Of a DNA stretch of 64,000 nt, positions 56,996 through 64,000 are shown piece by piece (positions within the stretch are counted from its first letter, which is position 1; each line of letters begins with the position of its first letter). The notes beneath the pieces were generated by a model. It did no database searches and was not told the origin of the DNA. It saw only the letters and a list, made by a program, of their open reading frames with translations. This DNA comes from Nocardia cyriacigeorgica. GTDB taxonomy: Bacteria > Actinomycetota > Actinomycetes > Mycobacteriales > Mycobacteriaceae. The stretch is from positions 1-64,000 of the forward strand of contig NZ_VBUT01000001.1 of the NCBI RefSeq assembly GCF_005863245.1. Direction: 5' to 3'. Made by a program: the position numbers and the translations under genes.

Positions 56996-58224
56996 GCGGC
57001 GATACCGTCGGCGGGGTGGCCGCGTCGACGGTCGACCCGATGGTGCGCACCGCCAGGGTGGCGGTGTTCACCGTCTTCGGGCTCAACGGGTTTCTGCTCG
57101 CCATGTGGGTGGTGCATATTCCGGCGATCACCGAGCGCACCGGGATCGCGCATTCCACCCTCGGCATGTTCATCCTGTTGATGGCCGGTGCGGGCATCGT
57201 GGGAATGCGGCTGGCCGGGCCGCTCGCCGACCGCTTCGGCAGCCGGGCGCTGGTCGGCGTGGCCGGGGTGACGGCATCGGTATGCGTGATCGGGCCGGGG
57301 CTGGCGACCGGGCCGGTGTCGCTGGCGATCGCGCTGGCGGCCTTCGGGTTCGGCAACGGCGCCCTCGACGTGTCGATGAATACCCAAGCGGTGCATGTGG
57401 AACGGGAGTATCGGCGCCCGATCCTGTCGGCCTTCCACGCGCTGTTCTCCGGCGGCGGTCTGCTCGGCGCGCTGGCCGGCGCGTTCACCCTGCGGTTGGG
57501 CTGGCCGCCGTGGCTGACGATGTCGCTGGCGGCGGCCGCGGGAGTCGTCATCGTGCTGGCCTGCCTGCCCCGGCTGCTGCCGCATGCCCCACCGCAGCAC
57601 GAGGCCGGCGAAGCCGACGGCCACGGCGGCGGTTCCCGCAAGGTGTGGGCGCTGGCCGCGCTGGCGTTCGGCCTCCTGCTCACCGAGGGCGTCGCCAACG
57701 ACTGGAGCACGCTGCAGATGCGCGAGCACCTCGATACCGACGAGTCCACGGCCGCATTGGCTTTCGGCGCGTTCTCGGTCACCATGACGCTCGGCCGATT
57801 CACCGCCGACCGGGTCAGCGGCACGTTCGGCCGCGTCGCGGTGGTGCGCTACGGTTCACTGCTCGCCGCGCTCGGGCTCGTGCTCATCCTGGTGTCGCCG
57901 TGGGTGCCGCTCACCCTGGTCGGCTGGGCGCTGTGCGGGCTCGGCTTGGCGGGCGGCATCCCGCAGATCTTCACCGCCGCGGGCAATCTCGGTTCCGGCA
58001 ATGCCGCGACGGATATGTCGCGGGTGTTCAGCATCGGCTATGTCGGCTTGCTCGCGGGCCCGGCGGTCATCGGCTGGCTGACGGCGCTGGTCCCGCTCAC
58101 CGCCACGTTCGTGGTGCCGCTGGCGATCGTGCTGCTGTGCGGTGTGTTCGCCGGTGTCGTCGCCCCACCGGCGGCGACGACACCGACCACCCCGACCGAA
58201 TCGGAGAAGCCCGCCATGGAGTGA
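56992..58224 (+). CDS. MFS transporter (YbjJ-like)
   Basis: Membrane transporter of 410 residues with about twelve helices. The MFS loop motif GPLADRFGSRALVG lies between helices 2 and 3, and a related motif (DRVSGTFGRVAVVRYG) follows helix 8. A His/Gly/Arg-rich central loop connects the two six-helix halves. Probable exporter of a small molecule, substrate unknown. It is translationally coupled to the gene before it and converges with the Ddn-like gene. Confidence 0.9.
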   Translation: MSGDTVGGVAASTVDPMVRTARVAVFTVFGLNGFLLAMWVVHIPAITERTGIAHSTLGMFILLMAGAGIVGMRLAGPLADRFGSRALVGVAGVTASVCVIGPGLATGPVSLAIALAAFGFGNGALDVSMNTQAVHVEREYRRPILSAFHALFSGGGLLGALAGAFTLRLGWPPWLTMSLAAAAGVVIVLACLPRLLPHAPPQHEAGEADGHGGGSRKVWALAALAFGLLLTEGVANDWSTLQMREHLDTDESTAALAFGAFSVTMTLGRFTADRVSGTFGRVAVVRYGSLLAALGLVLILVSPWVPLTLVGWALCGLGLAGGIPQIFTAAGNLGSGNAATDMSRVFSIGYVGLLAGPAVIGWLTALVPLTATFVVPLAIVLLCGVFAGVVAPPAATTPTTPTESEKPAME

Positions 58225-58274
58225 TCACGCATCGCGCAACCAGTCACATCCGAACCCGGCATCGAGGCGTCCGA

Positions 58275-58724
58275 TCAGCCCCGCATCGACAGTTCGACCA
58301 TCGGCACCGTGTCGATGCCCTGCCCGGTCGCCTCCTCGATGACGCCGCTGAGTTCCTGATACGCCTTCGGATGACGCACCCGGTACCCGGCCAGCACGGC
58401 GGCGGTCTCCTCGATGCCGAGCATGCGGGCCACGGCGGGCGCCCGGTGCCGCCATCCGACGCTGACCCGGCACTGCGGTTCGGCCAGCAGGTTGCGGTAC
58501 CACTGCGACGTTTTACCGAAACCGGAGGCGATGACGACGGTGTCGGCGTCGGGCCGGTCCACCGTCTCCAGCACCACATAGCGCACCTGCCCGGACTTAC
58601 GGCCGATATGTTCCAGCAGCAGCAACCGCCCGCCGAACAGGAATCCCAGGCGCGCACGGAACACCCAGATGGGCGCACGCACGAACCACCGCGTCCGCAA
58701 CAACTTCGCTCCGATACTCGGCAT
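58275..58724 (-). CDS. Deazaflavin (F420)-dependent nitroreductase/quinone reductase family (Ddn-like)
   Basis: Split-barrel protein of 149 residues. The family marker is LEHIGRKSGQVRYVVLETV, followed by VVIASGFGKTSQWYRNLLAEP, which binds F420. Such proteins reduce quinones and activate nitro drugs in mycobacteria. The ATG at 58724 has a TACCGT box seven bases upstream. Which quinone or nitro compound is used is unknown. An 8-bp hairpin lies 34 bases upstream. Confidence 0.9.
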   Translation of the reverse strand: MPSIGAKLLRTRWFVRAPIWVFRARLGFLFGGRLLLLEHIGRKSGQVRYVVLETVDRPDADTVVIASGFGKTSQWYRNLLAEPQCRVSVGWRHRAPAVARMLGIEETAAVLAGYRVRHPKAYQELSGVIEEATGQGIDTVPMVELSMRG

Positions 58725-59062
58725 GCCGACGACGGTAACAGCGCCACTGACGCGCCCGCGGTGCCATGAGGCACCGCAGGCACGGCCGGTTATGCCCGCC
58801 GCACCTCGCCGGTCAAGGCCGACCGAAACCCACCAGGGCCGCACAGAATTCGGCTCCGAACGACCACCGACGCCGCCACACAACCATGGCGACACTGCTC
58901 GATAGCAGACCCGGCTCGACCAGCGGCGATCTCGAGATAGGGCGACGGGTCCGACACGCCATGGTCACTACCGAGCGCATCGAGAAATGCGTTACTGGAC
59001 GTGCATTCGCGAAAAGGCGATGACATCACGCAGTACCGCGCTGTTCGCGCGCGCCGACGGAC
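58725..59062. other. Intergenic region between the Ddn-like gene and the AAA gene
   Basis: 338 bases without a credible gene. Contents: the TACCGT box of the Ddn-like gene (58732-58737), a perfect hairpin GCGGTGCC-ATGA-GGCACCGC (58758-58777) of unknown role, and a short minus-strand ORF that I reject. No RNA gene is apparent. Confidence 0.5.
58732..58737 (-). promoter_or_regulatory. Possible -10 box for the Ddn-like gene (leaderless)
   Basis: TACCGT on the minus strand, seven bases before the ATG at 58724. Fits a leaderless transcript. The perfect hairpin at 58758-58777 lies just upstream, over the expected -35 region. Confidence 0.35.
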
Positions 59063-60217
59063 CTACAGGTACATCCCCGATTCGGAGGGCTTGGTCGCGG
59101 TCACGATCTGATCGGTACCGTCCCGCAACGCGATCAGCTCGGCGAGCGTTGCGCCGCTCGGCGGTACCTCGACCCGGTCGGCGTGTTCGCCCAACCAGCC
59201 GCGGGATTCGGCGTAGCTGAGCCGCCCCACTTCGAGCTGTGCCAGGCAGCGCCCCGGCCGGGTGACCGCGGGATGCAACCGAGACAGATCCTCGTTGGTG
59301 GTGATCGCGATCAGCACATCCCTGCCCTGGCCGAGCATGCCGTCGGTCAGGTTCAGCAGCCGCGAAAGCCCTTGGCCGGCGGATTCTTTGGCCTCGGCGC
59401 GGATCAGCTCGTCGCAATCCTCCAGCACCAGCAGCCGCCAGCGCCCGGCTCCCTGTTCGCCGCCGTCGGCGCCCATCGCCGCCGACATCAGATATCCCGG
59501 CTGGGAGAACAGGACCTCGGGGTCGAGCACGCAATCGGCCTGACACCACGGTCCCCAGGAACGCGCGAGCGCCCGCAGGGCGGTGGTCTTGCCGGTGCCG
59601 GGCGCGCCGTGCAGCAGCAGGAGCCTGCCGCGAATATCGGCCGCCCCCAACGCCATCAGCCGATCCAGAGTTGCTGCCACGGGGGCCGAATAGTTGCCAC
59701 GAATATCGGCCCAGGCCGGCGTCGAGATGTCGAGCACCCGGCGGCGCGGGCCCTGGTGCTCGTCCAGATGCCAGAAACCCATCTTGACCACGTCGTCGGC
59801 GATGGTTTCGTCCACCGCCTCATGCGTCGCCTCGGCCATGATCCGCTCGGCCAGTTCATCGTCGACCGCGACCACTTCGACCACGCCGCTGCGGTCCTCC
59901 CAGCGATCCGAACGCAAGGTCCAGCCGTCGCCGTGCACCAGCACCGAGACGCTGCCGCCCTCGTTGATCATCCGCGACACCGTCGACCCGGCCGGACGTA
60001 GCAGCGCCTGCGGGCGCACCCGCTCCAGATGCACCTTGCGGTAGCAGGGCAGCGCCCCGCGCGCGAACGGCGTCAGTGCGAGCACATCGAGCACATCGCG
60101 CGCGGAATAGTAGGAATCGAGCCGGACCGACCAGTCGAGCCCGCCGGTGGCATCCGCGGACGCCTCCGGAGTGCCGACCAGCCGCAGAGCTTCAGTGTGT
60201 TCGAACATCGCCACCAT
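59063..60217 (-). CDS. DUF5925-type AAA ATPase
   Basis: The protein has 384 residues. The N-terminal half (about 1-170) is a DUF5925-like domain of mixed alpha/beta type. The AAA core has Walker A GAPGTGKTTALRALA near residue 205, Walker B LLVLEDCDEL near 262 and a sensor-like IAITTNEDLSRLHPAV with the arginine-finger segment TRPGRC. It likely remodels or unfolds a protein partner in the cytoplasm. No substrate or protease gene is adjacent. Confidence 0.88.
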   Translation of the reverse strand: MVAMFEHTEALRLVGTPEASADATGGLDWSVRLDSYYSARDVLDVLALTPFARGALPCYRKVHLERVRPQALLRPAGSTVSRMINEGGSVSVLVHGDGWTLRSDRWEDRSGVVEVVAVDDELAERIMAEATHEAVDETIADDVVKMGFWHLDEHQGPRRRVLDISTPAWADIRGNYSAPVAATLDRLMALGAADIRGRLLLLHGAPGTGKTTALRALARSWGPWCQADCVLDPEVLFSQPGYLMSAAMGADGGEQGAGRWRLLVLEDCDELIRAEAKESAGQGLSRLLNLTDGMLGQGRDVLIAITTNEDLSRLHPAVTRPGRCLAQLEVGRLSYAESRGWLGEHADRVEVPPSGATLAELIALRDGTDQIVTATKPSESGMYL

Positions 60218-60270
60218 GCTTCGCGCCGGAACGGGGAACGTCCAGCGAATATCGGTTCACCGGCAACGCG

Positions 60271-60303
60271 ACGGCCCGCCGTCCGCATCGGACGACGGGC
60301 CGT
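60271..60303 (-). terminator. Terminator of the pntAB operon
   Basis: ACGGCCCG pairs with CGGGCCGT, with an inner 5-bp stem CGTCC/GGACG, one mismatch and a 5-base loop. It lies about 22 bases downstream of the pntB stop on the minus strand. No T run, as usual in GC-rich genomes. Confidence 0.6.
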
Positions 60304-60324
60304 GTTCGCGCGAAACCGCTGAGA

Positions 60325-61746
60325 TTACAGCGCCTTCAGTTCCTCGGTGACCTCACCGACGGACTTCTTGGCGTCGCCGAACAGCATGGAGGTGTGGTCG
60401 GCGTAGAACAGCGGGTTGTCGATGCCGGCGAAGCCGGAGTTCATCGAGCGCTTGAGCACGATGACCGACTTGGCCTGGTCGACGTTGAGCACCGGCATGC
60501 CGTAGATCGGGCTCGCGGAGTCCTCGCGGGCGGCCGGGTTGGTGACGTCGTTGGCGCCGATCACCAGGGCGACATCGGTGCGGGCGAACTCGCCGTTGAT
60601 GTCGTCCATTTCCTTCATCGCGTCGTAGGACACCTCGGCCTCGGCCAGCAGCACGTTCATGTGGCCGGGCATGCGGCCCGCGACGGGATGGATGGCGTAT
60701 TTGACCTCGACGCCCTTCTTCTCCAGCAGCTCGGCCATCTCCTTGACCGCGTGCTGGGCCTGCGCGACGGCCATACCGTAGCCGGGCACCACGATGACCT
60801 GGTTCGCGTAGGCCATCTGGATCGCGGCGTCGGCGGCCGAGGTGGCCTTGGCCTGCTTGCCCTCACCACCACCGGCACCGGCCGCGGCGCCACCGCCGCC
60901 ACCGAACCCGCCGGCCACGATGGCCGGGATGGACCGGTTCATCGCCTTGGCCATCAGGTTGGTGAGGATGGTGCCGGACGCGCCGACGATCATGCCCGCC
61001 ACGATCATGGCGGTGTTGTTCAGCGCCAGGCCCGCCGCCGCGGCGGACAGACCGGTGAGGGCGTTGAGCAGCGAGATCACCACGGGCATATCGGCACCGC
61101 CGATGGGCAGCACGACCATCAGGCCGAGAATGCCCGCGAGCACCAGCACCGCGATCATCCACAGCTGCGAGGCGCCACCGTCGGCGGCTTTGATGCCGAT
61201 GAACGCCGCGGCGGCGATCGAGCCGACCAGCAGCAGCAGGTTCAGCGGTTGCTGCAACTTGCCCAGCCCGATCGGGCGGCCGGGCAGGATCTCCTGCAAC
61301 TTGCCGAACGCGATCAGCGAACCCCAGAACGAAATCGAACCGATGATCGCCGCGAACAGCGAACCGATCACGATGTGCACGGTCGGCTCTTCACCGTGGG
61401 TGAAGTTCGAGAACCCGGTGGTGTCGAGGAATTCCGCCCACGCGATCAGCGCGACCGTGCCACCGCCGACACCGTTGAACGCCGCCACCAGCTGCGGCAT
61501 CTCGGTCATCTTGGTGAACTTGGCCGGCGGAACGCCGAGCACCACACCGACCACGAGGCCGGCGATGATGAGGATCCAGTTGCCGGTGTCGCGCACCGCG
61601 ATCAGCGTCGCGATCACCGCGATGGCCATACCGGCCGCGGCGATCCAGTTGCCGCGCACCGCGGTCTTCGGGCCGGTCAGGCCCATCAGACCGTAGATGA
61701 ACAGCGAGAACGCGACGATGTAGAGAATGTTGACCAGGTTGTCCAT
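60325..61746 (-). CDS. pntB: NAD(P) transhydrogenase subunit beta
   Basis: Membrane-bound part of the proton-translocating enzyme, 473 residues. Nine hydrophobic helices are followed by the NADP-binding domain III with VIVVPGYGMAVAQAQHAVKEM, IHPVAGRMPGHMNVLLAEA and DVALVIGANDVTNPAA. It uses the proton gradient to make NADPH from NADH. The start is the ATG at 61746, directly before a membrane helix. It is the last gene of the operon. Confidence 0.97.
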   Translation of the reverse strand: MDNLVNILYIVAFSLFIYGLMGLTGPKTAVRGNWIAAAGMAIAVIATLIAVRDTGNWILIIAGLVVGVVLGVPPAKFTKMTEMPQLVAAFNGVGGGTVALIAWAEFLDTTGFSNFTHGEEPTVHIVIGSLFAAIIGSISFWGSLIAFGKLQEILPGRPIGLGKLQQPLNLLLLVGSIAAAAFIGIKAADGGASQLWMIAVLVLAGILGLMVVLPIGGADMPVVISLLNALTGLSAAAAGLALNNTAMIVAGMIVGASGTILTNLMAKAMNRSIPAIVAGGFGGGGGAAAGAGGGEGKQAKATSAADAAIQMAYANQVIVVPGYGMAVAQAQHAVKEMAELLEKKGVEVKYAIHPVAGRMPGHMNVLLAEAEVSYDAMKEMDDINGEFARTDVALVIGANDVTNPAAREDSASPIYGMPVLNVDQAKSVIVLKRSMNSGFAGIDNPLFYADHTSMLFGDAKKSVGEVTEELKAL

Positions 61747-61750
61747 CGGT

Positions 61751-62065
61751 TTACTCGCTCGCCTTCTGCGCGGCCGGCTTCTTGCCCTTGAACATGCCGA
61801 GCATGCGGTCGGTGACCACGAAACCACCGATGACGTTCAGGGTTCCGAAGACCACGGCGACGAACAGGATCACCTGCATCAGCACCGACGGGTCCTCGAC
61901 CTTGCCGAGCGTCACCAGCGCGCCCAGCACCACGATGCCGTGGATGGCGTTGGTGCCCGACATCAGCGGGGTGTGCAGGGTGTTGGGGACCTTGGAAATG
62001 ACCGCGAATCCGACGAAGCCGGACAGCACCAGGATCGCGATATTGGCAAGCAGTTCGGTGTACAT
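61751..62065 (-). CDS. NAD(P) transhydrogenase subunit alpha, part 2 (membrane)
   Basis: Small hydrophobic subunit of 104 residues, three to four helices (IAILVLSGFVGFAVISKVPN and ILFVAVVFGTLNVIGGFVVT). It corresponds to the membrane piece of PntA, which is split here from the soluble NAD-binding piece. Its start overlaps the preceding stop (TGATG). Split into three genes, the operon is pntAA-pntAB-pntB. Confidence 0.95.
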   Translation of the reverse strand: MYTELLANIAILVLSGFVGFAVISKVPNTLHTPLMSGTNAIHGIVVLGALVTLGKVEDPSVLMQVILFVAVVFGTLNVIGGFVVTDRMLGMFKGKKPAAQKASE

Positions 62066-63183
62066 CAGTTCTCCACCTCGCGGGTGACGCAGGAATCGGC
62101 GAGCACCTGATCGTCGAAATCAGGGGCGAGCTTGCCGTCGACCAGCATCAGTTCCAGCAGTGCCGCGATGTTCTTCGAGTAGAGCTCGCTGGCGTGCTCG
62201 GGCATGGTCGCGGGCAGGTTCAGCGGCGAGCAGATGGTGACCCCGTGTTTGACCACGGTCTGGCCGGGTTCGGTCAGCTCGCAGTTACCACCGGTCTCGC
62301 CGGCCAGGTCGACGATCACGCTGCCGGGCTTCATGCCCTCCACCGCGGCGGCGGTGACCAGCCGCGGCGCCGGGCGTCCCGGCACCAGCGCGGTGGTGAT
62401 GACGACGTCGAAGCCCTTGATGGCGTCTTCGAGGGCCTGCTGCTGCTTGGCCTTCTCCTCGTCGGTGAGCTCACGGGCGTAGCCGCCCTCACCAGCGGCG
62501 TCGATGCCGAGATCCAGCCACTGCGACCCGACCGAACGCACCTGATCGGCGACCTCGGGGCGCACGTCGTAGCCGGTGGTGCGACCGCCGAGACGCTTGG
62601 CGGTGGCCAGCGCCTGCAGACCGGCAACACCCACACCGAGCACCAGCACGGTGGCGGGCTTCACGGTGCCCGCGGCGGTGGTGAGCATCGGGAAGAAGCG
62701 GGTCGACTCCGAGGCCGCGAGCAGCACGGCCTTGTAGCCGGCCACGTTGGCCTGCGAGGACAGCGCGTCCATCACCTGCGCACGCGAGATGCGCGGGATC
62801 GCCTCGACGGCAAAGGCTTGCACGCCGGCCGACTTCAGCGCGGCGATCTGGTTCTCGGCGTTGCGCGGGGCCAGGAATCCGATCAGCGTCTGCCCGGACG
62901 ACAGCTTGGCCACCTCGGCGTCGCTGGGCGGGGCGACCTTGACCACGACCTCGGCCGACCACGGATCACCGATGGTCGCGCCGGCTTCGATGTAGGCCTC
63001 GTCGGGAATGAGCGCGCCGAGTCCGGCACCGGATTCCACGACCACCTGCACGCCCTGTTTGGTCAGGGCAGGAATGATCTTGGGTACCAATGCGACACGT
63101 CGTTCGCCCGCGCCGGTTTCGCGAACGACTCCGACACGCGCGCCGCGCGGGGACTCCTCGCCCACGTTGTGCGTTGTCTCCAC
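62065..63183 (-). CDS. pntA: NAD(P) transhydrogenase subunit alpha, part 1 (NAD-binding)
   Basis: Soluble NAD(H)-binding domain I, 372 residues, with the alanine dehydrogenase/PNT fold. Motifs are GVVRETGAGERRVALVP at the N-terminus, the NAD loop VLVLGVGVAGLQALATAKRLG and YDVRPEVADQVRSVG. Alone it binds NAD; with the other two subunits it forms the proton-translocating transhydrogenase. The start is GTG after AAGGA. First gene of the operon. Confidence 0.96.
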   Translation of the reverse strand: METTHNVGEESPRGARVGVVRETGAGERRVALVPKIIPALTKQGVQVVVESGAGLGALIPDEAYIEAGATIGDPWSAEVVVKVAPPSDAEVAKLSSGQTLIGFLAPRNAENQIAALKSAGVQAFAVEAIPRISRAQVMDALSSQANVAGYKAVLLAASESTRFFPMLTTAAGTVKPATVLVLGVGVAGLQALATAKRLGGRTTGYDVRPEVADQVRSVGSQWLDLGIDAAGEGGYARELTDEEKAKQQQALEDAIKGFDVVITTALVPGRPAPRLVTAAAVEGMKPGSVIVDLAGETGGNCELTEPGQTVVKHGVTICSPLNLPATMPEHASELYSKNIAALLELMLVDGKLAPDFDDQVLADSCVTREVEN

Positions 63184-63540
63184 CTGTCAGACTTCCTTCT
63201 CGTGCTGGCTTAGCTCTAACCGAACGACTCAGCGCCGCGGAACGGGCCGAACGAAGTTACCGAAGAGTAAGTTCCACCAAATCCTGGCAACTGTACCCGG
63301 ACCGCGGTGAGCTTAGCTGAGAGTCCCGTCACACACGGACGCCCGGGTTAGGTTGCCCTTTCGGACTCAGATCGTGACTGAGCAGGAAAAACGGCACAAG
63401 AGCGAACGTTCGGGTGGGTTACCCACCTGGAGGTAGGTCGGCCGGTCGGGCGGCTGCGAAAGACCCTCGAGGTGATGGGCATCACGCCGATAACCGCCGG
63501 CAGGGTGTCCCAGGCCACTCGTACGCCGTATGGTCGCCGT
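63184..63540. promoter_or_regulatory. Divergent region between pntA and the HIT gene
   Basis: 357 bases without a gene. On the minus strand the AAGGA before pntA and a TTAC-CGAAGA-GTAA inverted repeat (63257-63270) are visible. On the plus strand TATGGT (63529-63534) lies six bases before the HIT gene's GTG. No strong -35 partners and no RNA gene are seen. Confidence 0.4.
63529..63534 (+). promoter_or_regulatory. Possible -10 box for the HIT gene (leaderless)
   Basis: TATGGT with CGCCGT between it and the GTG at 63541; there is no ribosome-binding site. A -35 is not clear. Fits a leaderless mRNA. Confidence 0.35.
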
Positions 63541-64000
63541 GTGAACGACTGCGTCTTCTGCCGCATCGTGGCGGGTGAAGCTCCGGCGACCAAGGTGTAC
63601 GAGGACGACACCCTGTGCGCGTTTCTCGACATCCGCCCGATCGCACGCGGCCACACCCTGGTGATCCCCAAACGTCACGCCACCGAACTCGAGGACCTCG
63701 ATCCCGACACCGGCGCCGAACTGTTCCGCGCCGGGCATCGGCTGGCGCTGGCGATCCGGCGCGGCGGGCTAGCCGCCGACGGCGCCAACCTCATCCTCAA
63801 CGACGGCACCGCGGCCTTCCAGACCGTGCCGCATGTGCACCTGCACGTGGTGCCGCGCCGGCACGGCGACAAGCTGCGCTTCGCCGCAGGATTCCTGCTG
63901 CGCCGCCCACACGACGCCGCCTCCACCGCCGCCGCCATCCGCACCGGCCTCGACGCGCTCGACGCCGCGCCCGAAACCACCTCGGCCGCAAACGAACTCG
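63541..64000 (+). CDS. HIT family nucleotide hydrolase (partial, runs off the window)
   Basis: Histidine-triad protein; the first 153 residues are seen and no stop is reached by base 64000. It begins CVFCRIVAGEAPATKVYED, where the two Cys and a later His (HGTL/RHAT region) form the zinc site typical of this branch. The catalytic triad is HVHLHVVPRR (His-x-His-x-His). It hydrolyses nucleotide conjugates such as AMP-lysine or Ap4A-type molecules. The start GTG is chosen from the VNDCVFC pattern. Complete length unknown. Confidence 0.88.
   Translation, partial: MNDCVFCRIVAGEAPATKVYEDDTLCAFLDIRPIARGHTLVIPKRHATELEDLDPDTGAELFRAGHRLALAIRRGGLAADGANLILNDGTAAFQTVPHVHLHVVPRRHGDKLRFAAGFLLRRPHDAASTAAAIRTGLDALDAAPETTSAANEL

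Noticed and set aside
58790..59029. A 79-residue minus-strand ORF between the Ddn-like and AAA genes
   Set aside because: No ribosome-binding site or recognisable pattern; the frame is open by chance at this GC content.

Overview
The window is GC-rich, densely coded DNA from an actinomycete of the order Mycobacteriales. It is most likely a Nocardia or a close relative. Evidence: the gene order argS-lysA-hom-thrC-thrB-rho-rpmE-prfA-prmC-sua5-wecA-atpI-atpBEFHAGDC-DUF2550-cobalamin adenosyltransferase-murA-rrn matches that of mycobacteria and nocardiae. MurA carries Asp where most bacteria have Cys. The ATP synthase delta subunit is a separate 272-residue protein, not the b-delta fusion of Mycobacterium. 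An F420-type (Ddn-like) oxidoreductase and GTG starts are also present. I see no insertion sequence, prophage, integrase or CRISPR array.

Layout. 1-25.2 kb: a co-oriented minus-strand core block read towards an rRNA operon whose 16S gene lies just beyond base 1; only its promoters and leader are inside the window. It holds aspartate-family amino-acid genes, Rho, release factor RF1 with its methylase, L31, a tRNA-modification gene, the lipid-linked sugar transferase WecA and the whole F1Fo ATP synthase. 25.2-31.6 kb: plus-strand envelope genes (a DUF3105/DUF305 pair, a Pro/Gln-rich membrane protein, a Tat-exported phosphoesterase), tRNA-Arg(CCG), tRNA-Cys(GCA), a MarR regulator and a membrane-anchored Hsp70-like protein. 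31.6-37.1 kb: a tightly coupled valine/isobutyrate catabolic operon (mmsA, acyl-CoA dehydrogenase, 3-hydroxyisobutyryl-CoA hydrolase, mmsB, enoyl-CoA hydratase) with a strong palindrome upstream. 37.2-47.7 kb: a mixed accessory region (DUF2157 membrane protein, amidohydrolase, SWIM/SNF2 helicase pair, exported HNH nuclease, XRE regulator with a small resolvase-like protein, rhodanese). 47.8-54.9 kb: a BenE transporter, the branched-chain 2-oxoacid dehydrogenase operon (E1alpha-E1beta-E2), a tiny secreted protein, an Lrp/AsnC regulator and an SDR. 54.9-60.2 kb: a thioesterase, AraC regulator, unknown protein plus MFS exporter, Ddn-like protein and AAA ATPase. 60.3-63.2 kb: three-subunit proton-translocating transhydrogenase. 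The window ends inside a HIT-family gene.

How the parts relate. The branched-chain oxoacid dehydrogenase at 50-52 kb would make isobutyryl-CoA from valine. The 31-37 kb operon would take isobutyryl-CoA to propionyl-CoA, and the Lrp/AsnC gene nearby is a plausible regulator. ATP synthase and the transhydrogenase both use the proton gradient. The left block is housekeeping. The least understood parts are the DUF3105/DUF305 envelope pair, the XRE/resolvase-like pair, the 56.4 kb unknown gene coupled to its transporter, and several short secreted or overlapping ORFs. Starts that I moved from the longest possible ORF are explained in each entry. No similarity search was run; family names rest on motifs and gene order.
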